Below the pieces are notes generated by a model. It was not told where the DNA came from. It worked only from the letters and a program-made list of their open reading frames with translations, and made no database searches. 64,000 bases of DNA from assembly GCF_000006565.2 (NCBI RefSeq), contig NC_031476.1:1698458-1762457 (forward strand), given 5' to 3'. Each line of letters opens with the position of its first letter. The stretch's first letter is position 1. Source of the stretch: Toxoplasma gondii ME49 (lineage: Eukaryota > Apicomplexa > Conoidasida > Eucoccidiorida > Sarcocystidae). Below, one piece after another: positions 35,353 to 47,151 of the stretch. The translations under genes and the position numbers were made by a program.

Positions 35353-38300
35353 TGCTTATTTTTTGGTAGAAAAGGCGCGCGTCAGCTGCCGTTTTTCAAG
35401 AACGACACAAAGATGCCTTCCGCGTTCGTCTGTGGTGAACGCGCCCACCATAGTTTCGAGTTGCAAAAAGGAAATAGAAGTTGTAAAAAAAGTGAAGATT
35501 CAGAAAGTTCGCTCAACAGTTGCTTCTCCGGTTCTTTGTGAAAACAGGCTTGAGGGACGCAGTTGCCTCCGCCGGGCACGTCCTCGGTCATCACTGACTC
35601 TTGAGTGATTATGCAGACTGACGAGGCGGTAAGAAATTTTTAAACCAGAAACACATCGAGGAAGCATACACTTAAGCGGCCGCCGTGGTGTAGTTTCTGG
35701 AAACATCGTCAAGGAGAGAAAGTCAGGAAAAGGTGTGAGCTTGCGAGTGTACACCTTCCGCACAATGGTGTCTAGAAATGCCGGGCACTGAGTCCGCCCA
35801 TGAGCAAACGCTGTAACAGACGTTGTTTGCTGCGATTGGTGAGCACATATACACGCCTTTCAACGCGAAAACAGGACTTTGGTGTAACTGGCAGATCGAC
35901 ACCGTTGTTAGGGTTACACCAAATTTGTAGGGTAGTAGGGAGGTTTGTTCAAACCGCCTTCCTGTAGTTCCCATCAGTGATGCCACCCCTCCTTTTCCTC
36001 GCGTAGCACGAATACAGAACTCAACAGTTGCAATCTCCTCCTGTCCTTCCAATTATTCTGTTCAAAAGGAAACGGCCGTACGTCGAGATATACGAGATAT
36101 GCGCTTCACGTCGGTACACATGGATACACGCAGCCGGCATCCGGTGTGTACAGCATTTACACCTGACAGATAAACGAAGGCGTCTGAGGGGATCCATCTT
36201 GTCAAAAGTAGAGAACTAATTTGGCCTGGAACGTTTTGCGAAAATGAAGCCACCACCAGAAAGGGTGGGGGTCCTGGTTTCGTGTAAGGGCTTCTGGCAG
36301 GGCCCCAGTAGGGGGCCAGTGTTACGTCAATATTTGGGACCGTTCATTGATCGATACTGCCGCAAAAAGCGATGTATTCTGGAGTGTTGTTTTCAACCCC
36401 TCAATCGTTTCCGTTTCAAGCAAATCAACTCTTCCATGGGCATTACGGTACATCGCGTCTTCCTGTCGGTAGTGGCCTACTTCGGGGGCTGGCAGCGAAA
36501 GCCTGAAAGGCAGCTGGAGCCAAACAGCCGGAGAGGAGGGCCAGGAAAAGAAGTGTAGTTTTCATTTTGCACAAACCGTGCTCGGAATCAGGGTGAATGC
36601 AAAGCGTCAAAAGGAAAAAATTGAGGGAAAAGGCATGGTCGCATGAAATTTGAGCTAGAGAAAGTGTTGATTGCTGCGTGGCACCCTCTCGGCGCATTGC
36701 ACGGAAAGGTGAGCAAACAGGGTTGCTGCGGGAAACAGCAGGAAATGATCAGGACTGAGTTCGATTCAGGCCGACACAACTCAGAATGAGCTGGCCAGCA
36801 CAGCTGGTTAGAAAATGTGTCACCAAGAAGGATGTAGTTTCCTAGGCAAACTAGCAAATTGACGCTGCCACGACCGCTGTCTGCCTCACGCCCTCTGGCT
36901 GTTTAATCGGCTCCTGCCAGTCCCATGTGGCTGTGCTAGGAAGAGCCTCGAAAGAGACACCGAGACTCATATAATGCTCTGCATTCCTGGTCTTACTGTC
37001 CCCTCTGACAGCTTATCTTTGTCTTACAGTCCTTTCAACAGAAATTACGCGTGTTTATTTTTAGATTAAGCCCCATATTTTTAAGGAAGGTATCTTCCAG
37101 TACTACCCGTTACGGCAACGGCAATGTCTTGCCCAACACCGGCGGGTTAAGGCTTAGGAGATGTCCATTAGTGTCGTCGGAGTCAATCTGATCTGTCCGT
37201 GTACAGCACTTCGCCACATTCTCGTACCACCATTATTTTCGCTATAAGTTGAACAGTAAAGCCGAAAAACGGAGATACGAAAGTGTGGTGGACCACAGGC
37301 ACCACAGGGTCAACACCCAGGTTAGTCGCAGCTAGTCAGTGGGACCACCATCATTTGAAATAGACAAGCCGAAACAGCAGAGTGGAAGCTTAGAAGCGAC
37401 CATACGTCGCAAAAAAGTTTAGAACATTCCCTAAGGTCGCTAGTCATCGTTCATTTAGCAGACGCTCCAGGGGGGTAGCTGTTTGTATGGCAGTCCTTCC
37501 TCGGAGTAGCCACTCAGTATCGAAACAACACATGTGCATTCCTCCTAATCGTTTAGGGGGACAATTCTTTCACAGATCTTGTGACAAACAGTCCGTGACT
37601 ACATAATTGCGGCACCCCGCGGCGCGTCGATTCTCGGGAGTGACTGTATCGGTTGTCCGAACTAGGCTTTTGAGCCGGACGCCCAGAAGGGAGGGCGGTA
37701 TCAGGTGTGTCTGCGTCGATAGTAGTAACTGGTTGAAACATGGTTTTTTCACATCGGGACAACAGAAGAGAGAAGAATGGCCCTCGAGGGCTCCCTCATC
37801 CAAAACGAAAAGTAGACTAAACTCACGGCTGGCTGAGGTGTCGTCGCACCTCTACATGACGTGCAAATGCTTGCTAGTGTGTTTCCACCAGCGTAGCGGA
37901 AAAACAATCGATCAGGTTTCCAGTAGTCCTTGTCTCGCACCCTTCCTCCCCATCAGTTGAGAAGAAAACCACCGCTGCTGTTCAATAGCCGGTAGAGGAG
38001 TTGGTACTGGAGGCGTAGGGCGTTTTAGCCCCTTCCTCACAGGAATCAACAACGGCAAAACTTTACGGAACACCGCCGCTGCTCCCACCCGTGCTGCAAT
38101 TGTCACTGCCCACAGCTGCTCCTTGAAAAGGCACAGACTGCAGAGAACGCCTGTTGATTCTTGGTCTAAAGCTGCAGTGAGTTAGCTGGACAAACGCACA
38201 ATCCCGCCCCATAGAGATGTGCTTTACTATCAAGTGCACGGCGTTGTCTCTTTCACGGCTGTGCCAATCAAACATGCAGTACGCGACCGCAATTCCAGCA

Positions 38301-41300
38301 ATCTGGAGAGTCACTGAAGTGGGTATCGTCCGTTTTTTTTCTCGTGGGAGGCATCACTTCTTTGTTTATTCGAGTTGTTTAGGGTTTACGGTGTCATCAT
38401 ATTTTTGTTGCATGAGGCTCGCTATGAGCGTTGGATGATCATACAACACAACCAATTGGCGTAGTAAACTGGTTATGCGCCCACGACGTTTCGACGTCGA
38501 CGGAAGGGTAGCTATTGAACGAGAATTCGTCTAAAGTCCAACAGGAAATTGTTGATCGCTCCTGTGGTTTCGCCAAACAGTGGAACGGCTCATGGTGTCC
38601 GAGTAATAATATTTCTGAAGGTCCAGTCCCATGCACGTCTGTGCTGACTAGGTATCAGCGCCACGAGCGTTTACTGATTATGGACGGAAATATCTCATCC
38701 GTAGCTCCTTACCTCTTCTTCGAGTTTTACAAGCTCTAACAATCTCCGTCTCTCCTCGGCAATTGCTTTTAGTTCTCTGAGGTGCTGGAAATACGCCGTT
38801 GCTCGCTCCGTGTTTCTTAGAATTCTGCTGGAACGGAAAAGTTGGGGTTGTGGGATATTAATCCCGAGTTCTTTCGTTCGGCTTGCGTTACAGACTCAAC
38901 TAGAAATTGTAGATTACCAGAATATGAGCTGAACAGACTATACTCCAACCACTCTCGTGGACGGAACTCTTCAGCAGGGGGGGGGGAGTCGTCATATGTC
39001 ACGCGAAGGTAATAACCGCTAACGGCACCATCTTGTTCAAAAACTGACAGCTGGCTTACCGTAGCACTGAGGAAACGCCTTTTCTTCTGTTCGTTTTAGG
39101 CTGCAAAAGTAAGCAGGTACCACGTGGGTGTGGACACGAATCGTTTGTGAACTGTGGCCCATAAGAAGGCAAGATGCAGACGCGACTCGCCTCTGCAGCA
39201 GCCCAAAGATAAGAAAAGCCATGTAGGTCTAGACATGAAAGCCCCTGTAGGTTCTTAATTTCGTCAGCAGGAGAAGATGCTGTTGCGGAAGCCTTCAGTG
39301 TTATTCTTACACGAAACGTTAACTCGCGGGCTTCCGCCTTTGCTGCGCATTCTGCATGCCTTCCACCACAAAACACCTTCTCTCCCTCAAATGGGTTCCG
39401 TTGTAGTCGAAGCGCAAGCTTTCGAGACAGGCTGCACCGACGCACAAACGATATTCTGCCGTGAACTGTGTATCAAGCCTGTATACGGCACTCGGCCTCA
39501 GAGACTACACGCGTAACATGCGCTCTTTCACAGACGAACAGGCTCCCCAGGTGGCTCTGAGCATGCGAATAGCAGAACTAACGGCCTCTGCTTCTCTGAC
39601 TCCACGTACAAGCTGGGAACAGCAGAGGCATCTCCCTTTGTCACTACCGGCATTGAACGGCCATTTTTAACAAGGAGCAGCCTTTCCCGACGACTCACTT
39701 GTTGATACATGGGACGAAAGCCTGCTGGCACTGTTCTTCCTTGAAACAGTGCTTCGATTCCAGCAGCCGATCCTTATGGCCTCGTCCAGATCCAATGGAA
39801 CTCGAAGTGAACCCATGATAAGAGCGGGAACGGCAGATCCGCGCAGACGTAGGATTGATCGAGGGCCGTGACGCTGTTTCAGCGGCTGCCGTTCAGTCGC
39901 AAGACACAGTGCATGCCTTATGCAACCAGGAGGGCCCTTGCTGTATTCTTCATTGCCTTTCCCATTCGTGTATGCCACCGACGCCCGTAAGCATGGGCAT
40001 CAGCCGGAGCCGCTCATGGCAAGGTGGGACTGACGTATGGAAAAGAGAGTCTGGAGCCTGTGTCTACCGGCGATGACTAGGCAACGGTTTCCCGATCTAA
40101 GCGCTGTTAGTTGTTGTAACGCGAGTGAAACACCCATCCGTCAACTGCAGGGAAAAAAGGTTCGCAGCGACACTACCGAACCAGCGGTCGTTCTGATGTG
40201 AGAAGGAAGACAAGCTCTATACAGTGTTCCTCCGTTTTTGACACACCTCTCTGCCTCTGCACAGCCCGAATGCTCTCAAGCTTGTGAATCCTTCTTTCTT
40301 CCTGAAAAAAGAAATAGTGTGGCACCAGATTTTCACCATTCATTATATCAGCTGGAAATTTGCACACTTGCTGAAGCCAGCAAGTAGCACTGTGACATGC
40401 AGGTCATCCGTCACCGTTTGCGCACGATTGTCTCTTCACTTCAAGGTAGTTTCTAGTGGAGGGTGAATCAAGATCAAGACCTGCAACTTAATAGTGTTGA
40501 CGACTACTATATTGTTCTCGTCGCCGGGTATCCTGTGTGCCGGAGAAAAGGCTAGCTGCTTTGGCAAGATGAATAAAGGAGCATGTAGGGACGTATCGCA
40601 ACCGAGTACTAAACAAGAGACACTATATTGGTCGTCGCCTCAAACACTAACGGGTGGAAAACGACGGCAATTGCCCAGAGCACTGATCACAAGACGGCTT
40701 CTTTTTCGAGCACATACTGTCATATTCATTTGCAAGCTAGCCTTATCGCCATTCACGTCTCGCTGTATGCATTTAACAAAGACAGCTGCTCGTAAACGCA
40801 ACCCGGTGAGTCCAACAGTCTGAGCAACCAACATGCGTGTCCTCGTTGCAGAGGCAGCGCTTACAGCTGGAACTTTCAGTCTTTCGGAGTGCTTCTCACC
40901 ATCGCCTGCTGCCTTCTGACAAAGGCAGTCACTAAGTCAGCTTTCGTTTTGGCGTGTGGTACTCGCCCTCCGTTTCCCGCACACTGTGGTCCATGAAGAG
41001 ACCTCGTGGAGTTCGTCGTCCTTGCCAGTACCTCCTTAGTCGACTTTGAAGTGCATGGAGGCACGGCAGAACGTGGTCCCCGCCGCGGATTCTGACGTTC
41101 GTATGATGAGTGACTACAAATTTGAGACTGCACCCCACTTCGGTTTTCAGTTGTGTCTGGATCAGAAGCGGCCACCAAAGCAGCCGGCTCCAGGTCATCA
41201 GTCTTTTGCGTAGAACGGAAAAGATGAGGTGTACCAATTCCAGAACAGACTCGAAGTCTATTTTCGATATTGCCGGAGTGTCCTTGCTAGCGTTCAACGT

Positions 41301-41606
41301 CTAGTTAGAAGAGCAGCAGCAGGATGGGAAGTTAGGACGTTGTATGCTTCAAAATCCTCATTAAAGCCTCCGGAAGAAGTACTAGGAGGGAGAACCAAAC
41401 ACATACGCTAGTAATGCAAAACGTTGCTTGCATCCAGTCCCACGCCATACTATTTCGCTGTCTACCTATCGCAGTGCAGGAACACTATGGGTCAAGCACA
41501 TGAATTCCTCCGCAAGTGCTTCCGGCTGTGAAATTCAACCTTCATTTCTACGGCAATGCTATATACACCTACACAGCATGCACCAATACGTGTTTCCTGA
41601 ATGCGT
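35353..41606. other. Gene-poor stretch
   Basis: No ORF here combines length, a good start and splice signals. It is the place to look for an upstream exon and promoter of the micro-exon gene. A minus open stretch at about 40876-41290 (frame containing CTSKSTKEVLARTTNSTR, stop at 40876) could be an extra exon of the 41.6-43.0 kb ORF, but I found no convincing splice pair for it. Confidence 0.45.
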
Positions 41607-43028
41607 TTATCGCATGTAATGGACATTTTTATGCAGGGTGCCTCGTTGCCGCAATTCTCCTGCGTGTGTAATTCTCTCTCTCTCCTTCAGCAACGTCCCA
41701 TTACCCGCTGACGTTTTGTGGGTGGACCAGATACGCGAGGGAGAGCGTGCGTCGCAGCCGACAATTTCGTTCTGTTGACCTTGAGGTTGTGTGTTCTCGG
41801 CCAGCACGCCACGCTGTCGTCTTAGTCCAGGAGTAGACGCTTTCGAAGATGGTGCCTTCACGACTCTTTGGGATAGAGATATGTCCGGGGAAAACGTGCA
41901 CGCGATTCGTTCTAATTCGTCCTGTTGAAGCTTCGCCTCGATGATTCTGGAAGCACCTCGACATCGTGGTGGCCACTGACAGGGTAGTTTCAGTTCGTGG
42001 AGAACTGACGCCAGACGTACGTCATCCGTCACCATGGTGTTCTTGCCCCGCCAGTTTTGTGAGTGTCGACAAGAACTCTGTTCCCTCCGAGACGTATCCA
42101 TCTCCGAGACAGCACAGGGCCATTCCCTTTTGCACCTTTGTATCATGTACGTGCTGCTTTTTGCACCGAAAGAGGCAGTCTTGTCGCGCCCACAGTGATC
42201 GTTGCTGGCTGCGAAACATAACGTTAGAACTCGATGCTGAGCGCTAGGGTCGTTTTTCGGGGTTTTCCCGTTGCGATTCGTTCCTGGTGACGAATGGAGG
42301 AGCGAAGTATCGTCCTTCCGAAATGTCCTCAATCCAAGATCGGACGACTGCACCGGCGTTTTCCTGGTACGTTGCAGCCGACCGAAAGGGAATCTACGGC
42401 TTCCAGTACGTGTTCGCGTGGAAACGGAACAGCCGCGCGATGAACGGCGGCGACGCGACTCTGGTCCACTTTTGCACTTAAGACAACATAAGGTTGACCA
42501 TTTCGAATTACGAATTGGATCATAAACTGTAGGTGGAGCGGAGAGACTTCTGTGGGCTTGCGGACCCCTTTTCGGGCTAGAAAGACTCACTGTACACTGA
42601 GCATCACATTCAGAGATCACTTCGTCTGCTGCTGCTACCTGTCGATCTCCTGGCATATCTAACAGGCTCAGTGTTCTATCCCGAAGTTGCCACCGATTTG
42701 GGCCTTCGCCTGTCGCACACATGGTATCTCCTCTACCTAGCACCGGAGAATCGGCGTCATCCATTGGGGATGCGACACTGCTGTGCATCAGTCTCAATAA
42801 AGTCCATCTCGGGCAGAAGAAAGAGAGAAAAGAAAAGTCGTTGTTTGTTACGTTCTCTGTTGACTTCATGTTGACGATAGGACGTGTCCGTCGCTGCGTC
42901 TCACCTGCAGGCCCTGGATAGTCCAGGCACACGCATGCCGTGTCTGTAGAGTTTTTCATTACACAGCTGCTCGCTGACGACGAAACACACCAGCAGAAAC
43001 CTACTGTTTGACCAGCAGGTTTCTTCAT
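41607..43028 (-). CDS. Uncharacterised protein, 473 codons, single open frame
   Basis: ATG at 43028 (MKKPAGQTVGFCWCVSSS) runs open to a stop at 41607. In DNA of balanced GC an open run this long is unlikely by chance, so at least part is probably coding. The product is Ser/Arg/Cys-rich and has no hydrophobic segment long enough for a membrane span and no domain I recognise. A strong donor (CTGCAG then GTGAGACG, about 42910) early in the frame leaves open that only part is exon. It is divergent from the 44.8 kb gene. Confidence 0.45.
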   Translation of the reverse strand: MKKPAGQTVGFCWCVSSSASSCVMKNSTDTACVCLDYPGPAGETQRRTRPIVNMKSTENVTNNDFSFLSFFCPRWTLLRLMHSSVASPMDDADSPVLGRGDTMCATGEGPNRWQLRDRTLSLLDMPGDRQVAAADEVISECDAQCTVSLSSPKRGPQAHRSLSAPPTVYDPIRNSKWSTLCCLKCKSGPESRRRRSSRGCSVSTRTRTGSRRFPFGRLQRTRKTPVQSSDLGLRTFRKDDTSLLHSSPGTNRNGKTPKNDPSAQHRVLTLCFAASNDHCGRDKTASFGAKSSTYMIQRCKREWPCAVSEMDTSRREQSSCRHSQNWRGKNTMVTDDVRLASVLHELKLPCQWPPRCRGASRIIEAKLQQDELERIACTFSPDISLSQRVVKAPSSKASTPGLRRQRGVLAENTQPQGQQNEIVGCDARSPSRIWSTHKTSAGNGTLLKERERITHAGELRQRGTLHKNVHYMR

Positions 43029-44854
43029 GGGCCTACAGCGGTTGCAGTTGCCTCGCGAGCTACAGCAGTTAACGAACTACCCGTGGCGACTTGTCCCGAA
43101 CTGTGGAGGATCTATTCTTGTTGCAAACGTTCCTCCGTAACGTTAGCAGAAAACGAGATATGGAAACAGCAACACTGGTCCCCAGTGGCTTGCCCTCCTG
43201 CTTCTCTCGAAGGCCCGCGGTGCCATCGACGCATCTCGCTGGTTGCCTGCGCTCGCAGTTCTTCTACGGGGGAGGTACTACGACGGCATCGCTAAAGGGG
43301 GGAAGAATTACACCATTCAACTGCAAAATACGTTTGGCTTGTCGGACTGATCAGTGTGCGGCGCACGAAGTAAACTGTCACACGAGCCATACCTGCGCGG
43401 AACACGCTCTCACTGAACGGCTCGAAAATCTAGCGAGGAGCGATCGCAACGCCACACATGGTAGGCACATGCGGTATGCTCAATGGACCGAAAACAAACA
43501 ATGCAGGCCTTATATTGTACAGCGTGCGCGAGGGAACGACTTTCCCGACGCGCCAACCCTTCGCACACTCCCCAAAACTTGACATGCAGACGGCTGTCAG
43601 CGTGAAGCAGAAGAAGCAGAGTCAGAAGTACTGGCACACCCGCCGCTATCTCTGACCACGAATGTCCTTTGAAATGCATCTACTTCTGTCACTACCAATG
43701 ACGAACATTTCTGCCTAATAGTGGACACGGGTTTAGACACGCAGTCCACTGAACCGGGACGTCCGGCCAAATGGGCACATTGCTGCAGTGAGAGTTGCGG
43801 ATTTAAATGAACCCTCTCATTCAAAGGCTCTCTATTGCTTTCGGTGAGCTGGATCTGAAGAGTTCAAATTCCTGACGCATCACTCTGACATTGTGATATG
43901 TGACATGTTCGCTGATGAGATAGCTTGCAGGTCTCCTGAAATGCAACTAACGAGTTACACTTACGAGAAAAAACCCGGCCATCCTACCGAGCCCCCCTTT
44001 CGGAACATGAGACGCACCACCAGCCACGAGCGAGGAACCCCGCTTCTCAGTACCGTAGGAACCATCACGAGCGCCCGCACAGAAACAAGCCGCGGACTTC
44101 ATGAAGTGACTCTTTCCCACCATTGAGTCGTTTTTTAACTGTTGTGGACAACTAATTCAAACTGTGTTAATGCTTTTGGTGACCTCGGGTGACCTCCGTA
44201 TCCAAGTCCCGCGCTGAACAGGGCGCGGCAGCATCATCTGACACGAACCAGGGGGGCGGTCCCCTCCGGCTCTCCCGTGTATCGTAGAGGACGAACCTAC
44301 AAATGGCGTCGCAAATTCAGTCCTTTTTTTGTCGAGATAAATATTAACACACAGCACCTTAGGTGCTATGTTTTCCAAGCTGAGCGATTTGCAGTCGCGG
44401 AGTACCACCGTGCAGGAACGTATTCCTTTTTCGAGCACGTCCTGGATGTTCTGGCTTCTCCAAGAACCGCACGGGGGATCGCTCCGTAGCCGAACCACCT
44501 GCAGCAGAAGTGCCATTGTTTAAAGTAACCAGAGCTTTCATCCACTAACCATATGGATCCGCAACTCGTGCTCGCGTAGATTTTCCGTTGGAGTCCAGGC
44601 TCCACAGGGGTACAGTATTCCTGTGAACACAGGCCTTTCTCAGGGGACTCCACTCCCTGGGAAGACTGTTCCCCCGGTCCAGTCAGAGGATCCGCAACCT
44701 CGCGGGCTACTGCCTGGGGGAAATCGAGAACACAAGTCAGCATCTTTGTCTCCGCGTCTCTGGCGTCTAGGAGGCGTGAGTTTAGTAGGCAACTCACCTC
44801 GGATTCTAAGGGAGGGAAATGCGTCACATTTTTCCTGATGACTCGGCGACTAGC
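43029..44854. promoter_or_regulatory. Divergent intergenic region, candidate shared promoter
   Basis: About 1.8 kb lies between the minus ORF starting at 43028 and the plus gene starting at 44855. No gene is supported inside it. The divergent arrangement makes it the natural promoter region for both; I see no specific motif I would name. Confidence 0.35.
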
Positions 44855-47151
44855 ATGAGGGCTCTCGTTTGGGGTCTCGGGGCCCGTGTCCTCTGGTTTT
44901 TCTTAGCAGGTGTTCTCGCTGCTACCGTGGACATCGCTGGCGCCGATGGGATTGGACAGGGTATGCCTGACAGTGGTTTCAACCATGTGGATGCAGAGGC
45001 GCAGCCGACGGTGTTTATCCGTGAAGAGCACGATGACAGTGCAAGCTCTGAACTCGTCGAGGACGACGGAACATACAGTGTGGCCCGGCGCTTTCGTCTG
45101 ATGGTTATGGCCGACCACAAAAAGGACGGACGTGCATGCGAAAGGGACATGGTTCTGCAGGCCGCGGATATTACAAGATTGAGAGTGGGGGGTTCGCGAA
45201 CATCTTTCAGTGCTGGACTCGTCCCTCTCGTCGGTCTCCCTTTGTTGGCGGCGGCTGGCCTGAAAGACTACATCCTCGGAGGTACCTCCAGACGCGTCTG
45301 TAGGGGGGAAGTCTAATGTTTGACACTAAGGAAACATATTGTTGAACTAGGCTCTGTGGAACAACAGGGTGCCAGCTGACCCGCAGCGCTTCGCTGGATG
45401 AATGATACCTATTTTCGTGAAATGGTGCATACGTAGTCAATGTCGGGGACATGTCGTTCATTTTGAGCGCTGCAACTTTTTTAAACCGCCCGAGAGAGCA
45501 ACGATATTTCAGTGAGCATACTCCCATATGCTCAAGACGCATACGGTTACCGTGTCCGGTAGCTTGCGGGACGACGTTGCTCGCTTGTATGTTGCTTTTA
45601 AACTTTTCCTTCAGTTGTTCCTGTGAATTAGTACCTGGGATTGCGTGGCCAGGCTTTCTGTTCATCGTTCTTCTCCCTTTGTTGCGGTGTTCTGGTGCAG
45701 TGAACGCCCCTGTTGATGAGCTGCGCCTCCCCGGCGCCAGGGCTCTGACCCCGCATGACGTGGTCGACGGTGTTGTTTCGGTTGGTCCCGGACCTCCACC
45801 ACGGCCCGACGGTGAAACACCCAGAATAGTGCCTTTTGGGGGTACGCAAGATAAGCCTTTCTGGAAGTCAAAGACCTTCATCGGATCAGGAGTTGCCTTG
45901 GTCGCTGCCATTATCGCTGGACTCGCGTCTTCGTATAGGGCTTCAAAACAGGAGCGGTCTCGACGGGGTTTGCTAGGCGGCGAACAGACGGCAGTGTGGG
46001 ATTTGTCTGATTGCATCCTTTTAGTCGACGTGGGCCAAGCGCAGTCCCGAAAGTCCATTTTTGGCACCTTCGTGCCGGGGTCCGCGAGACTCATCGTTGA
46101 CTACCGTCGGCAGCGTGCTCGCTTACTGTACGAAGAACGACCACCGCTTGTTGGAAATCTTCTATTCCGTCTTCGGCGGAAGAGCCTCAACAGGTTCGAG
46201 GACTTTCAGCTGAACACACCGCACTGCTATTTTCGACCAGACTTCCAACCGCTGGCCCAGAAAGAGAGGACAGAAGTTTCTACGAAAAAGGAAGATAGAC
46301 ATGCCCCCCTCCCTCTGACCTCTGGAAATCTTTTCTTCCGTGAGCTGCTTGATTCTAAGGGCAAAAAAACCGAGGGCATCGCGATCCATTTCGTCAAAAA
46401 CCCCGGGTGGGTGGCCCCTAAAGAGGCTCTACCCCTTGCAGCGGCAGCGCGAAGCGCCGCGTCAGACCTTGATTTCACCCTGTTGATGCGCCGAGCAGCA
46501 GCCAGAAATCTGGTGTGTTCAGAAAGCGTAAAAGGAGGAAGTGGCGGCATATCAATGTGTTGGAAGTCGTCTCCCCCAACAGGTTCGTTGCTTTTGTGGC
46601 ACGAGGAGGTCTTGCAGCATAGCTGTCGCGTCGTGGCTGCCTTTCGAGGCAGTGTTAATCATTCGGTCTGGGCGAACTTTGCAACTCAGCAACTCTCTAT
46701 AGGCTCCGATGCGCCTTCTACGCGCAGTGATAATGTCCGTTCCGTGCTGAGCAAGTGCTTGCTCCTCGAGCGGAATCCTCCCACGTATGGTGTTGCGCTG
46801 AAGAGAGCAACGATCTCGTGTCCGGACCCAGCAACGGTGCCATGCGGCAGTATCCTCTTCAGACAGAAGACTGACGTAGGAGTACTGGAGGGTCACTCCG
46901 GCGCTTCAACGTCGTCGAGGAAGCCTACTGAGGTAGCTTCTACGGTCTTGCAAGGAAAGGAAGAGCCCGGTCTTGTAGGCGCAGGTGCCGCGACCCAAAT
47001 GGACTACAGAGGGAACAAGGAGACTTCCAAGGTGATACAGTCTTCAGTAGAGTTTTTTACGGTATTCATAGTCGATTTTCAGCGCAAGCCCTCCGATTGG
47101 CCAGTACTGCTTGAGATGAGGAAAAAGGATGCGGCAAGAACTAGAACCTGA
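44855..47151 (+). CDS. Two-exon secretory-pathway membrane protein (~625 aa)
   Basis: Exon 1 is 44855-45281 (donor GTACCT) and exon 2 is 45701-47151 (acceptor after TTGCGGTGTTCTGGTGCAG). The junction is phase 1 and the total is a multiple of three. The product begins MRALVWGLGARVLWFFLAGV, a clear signal peptide with likely cleavage after AGADG. A second hydrophobic stretch (AGLVPLVGLPLLAAAGL) ends exon 1 and a third (FIGSGVALVAAIIAGLA) lies near residue 210, followed by about 400 residues with scattered Cys and no known domain. An in-frame ATG at 44819 would add twelve residues in front of the signal. No family is recognised; a parasite-specific secreted or membrane protein is the best guess. 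Confidence 0.7.

Noticed and set aside
45451..45700. 5' part of the open frame upstream of 45701
   Set aside because: A strong acceptor at 45700 and the phase match with 45281 make this part intron rather than coding.
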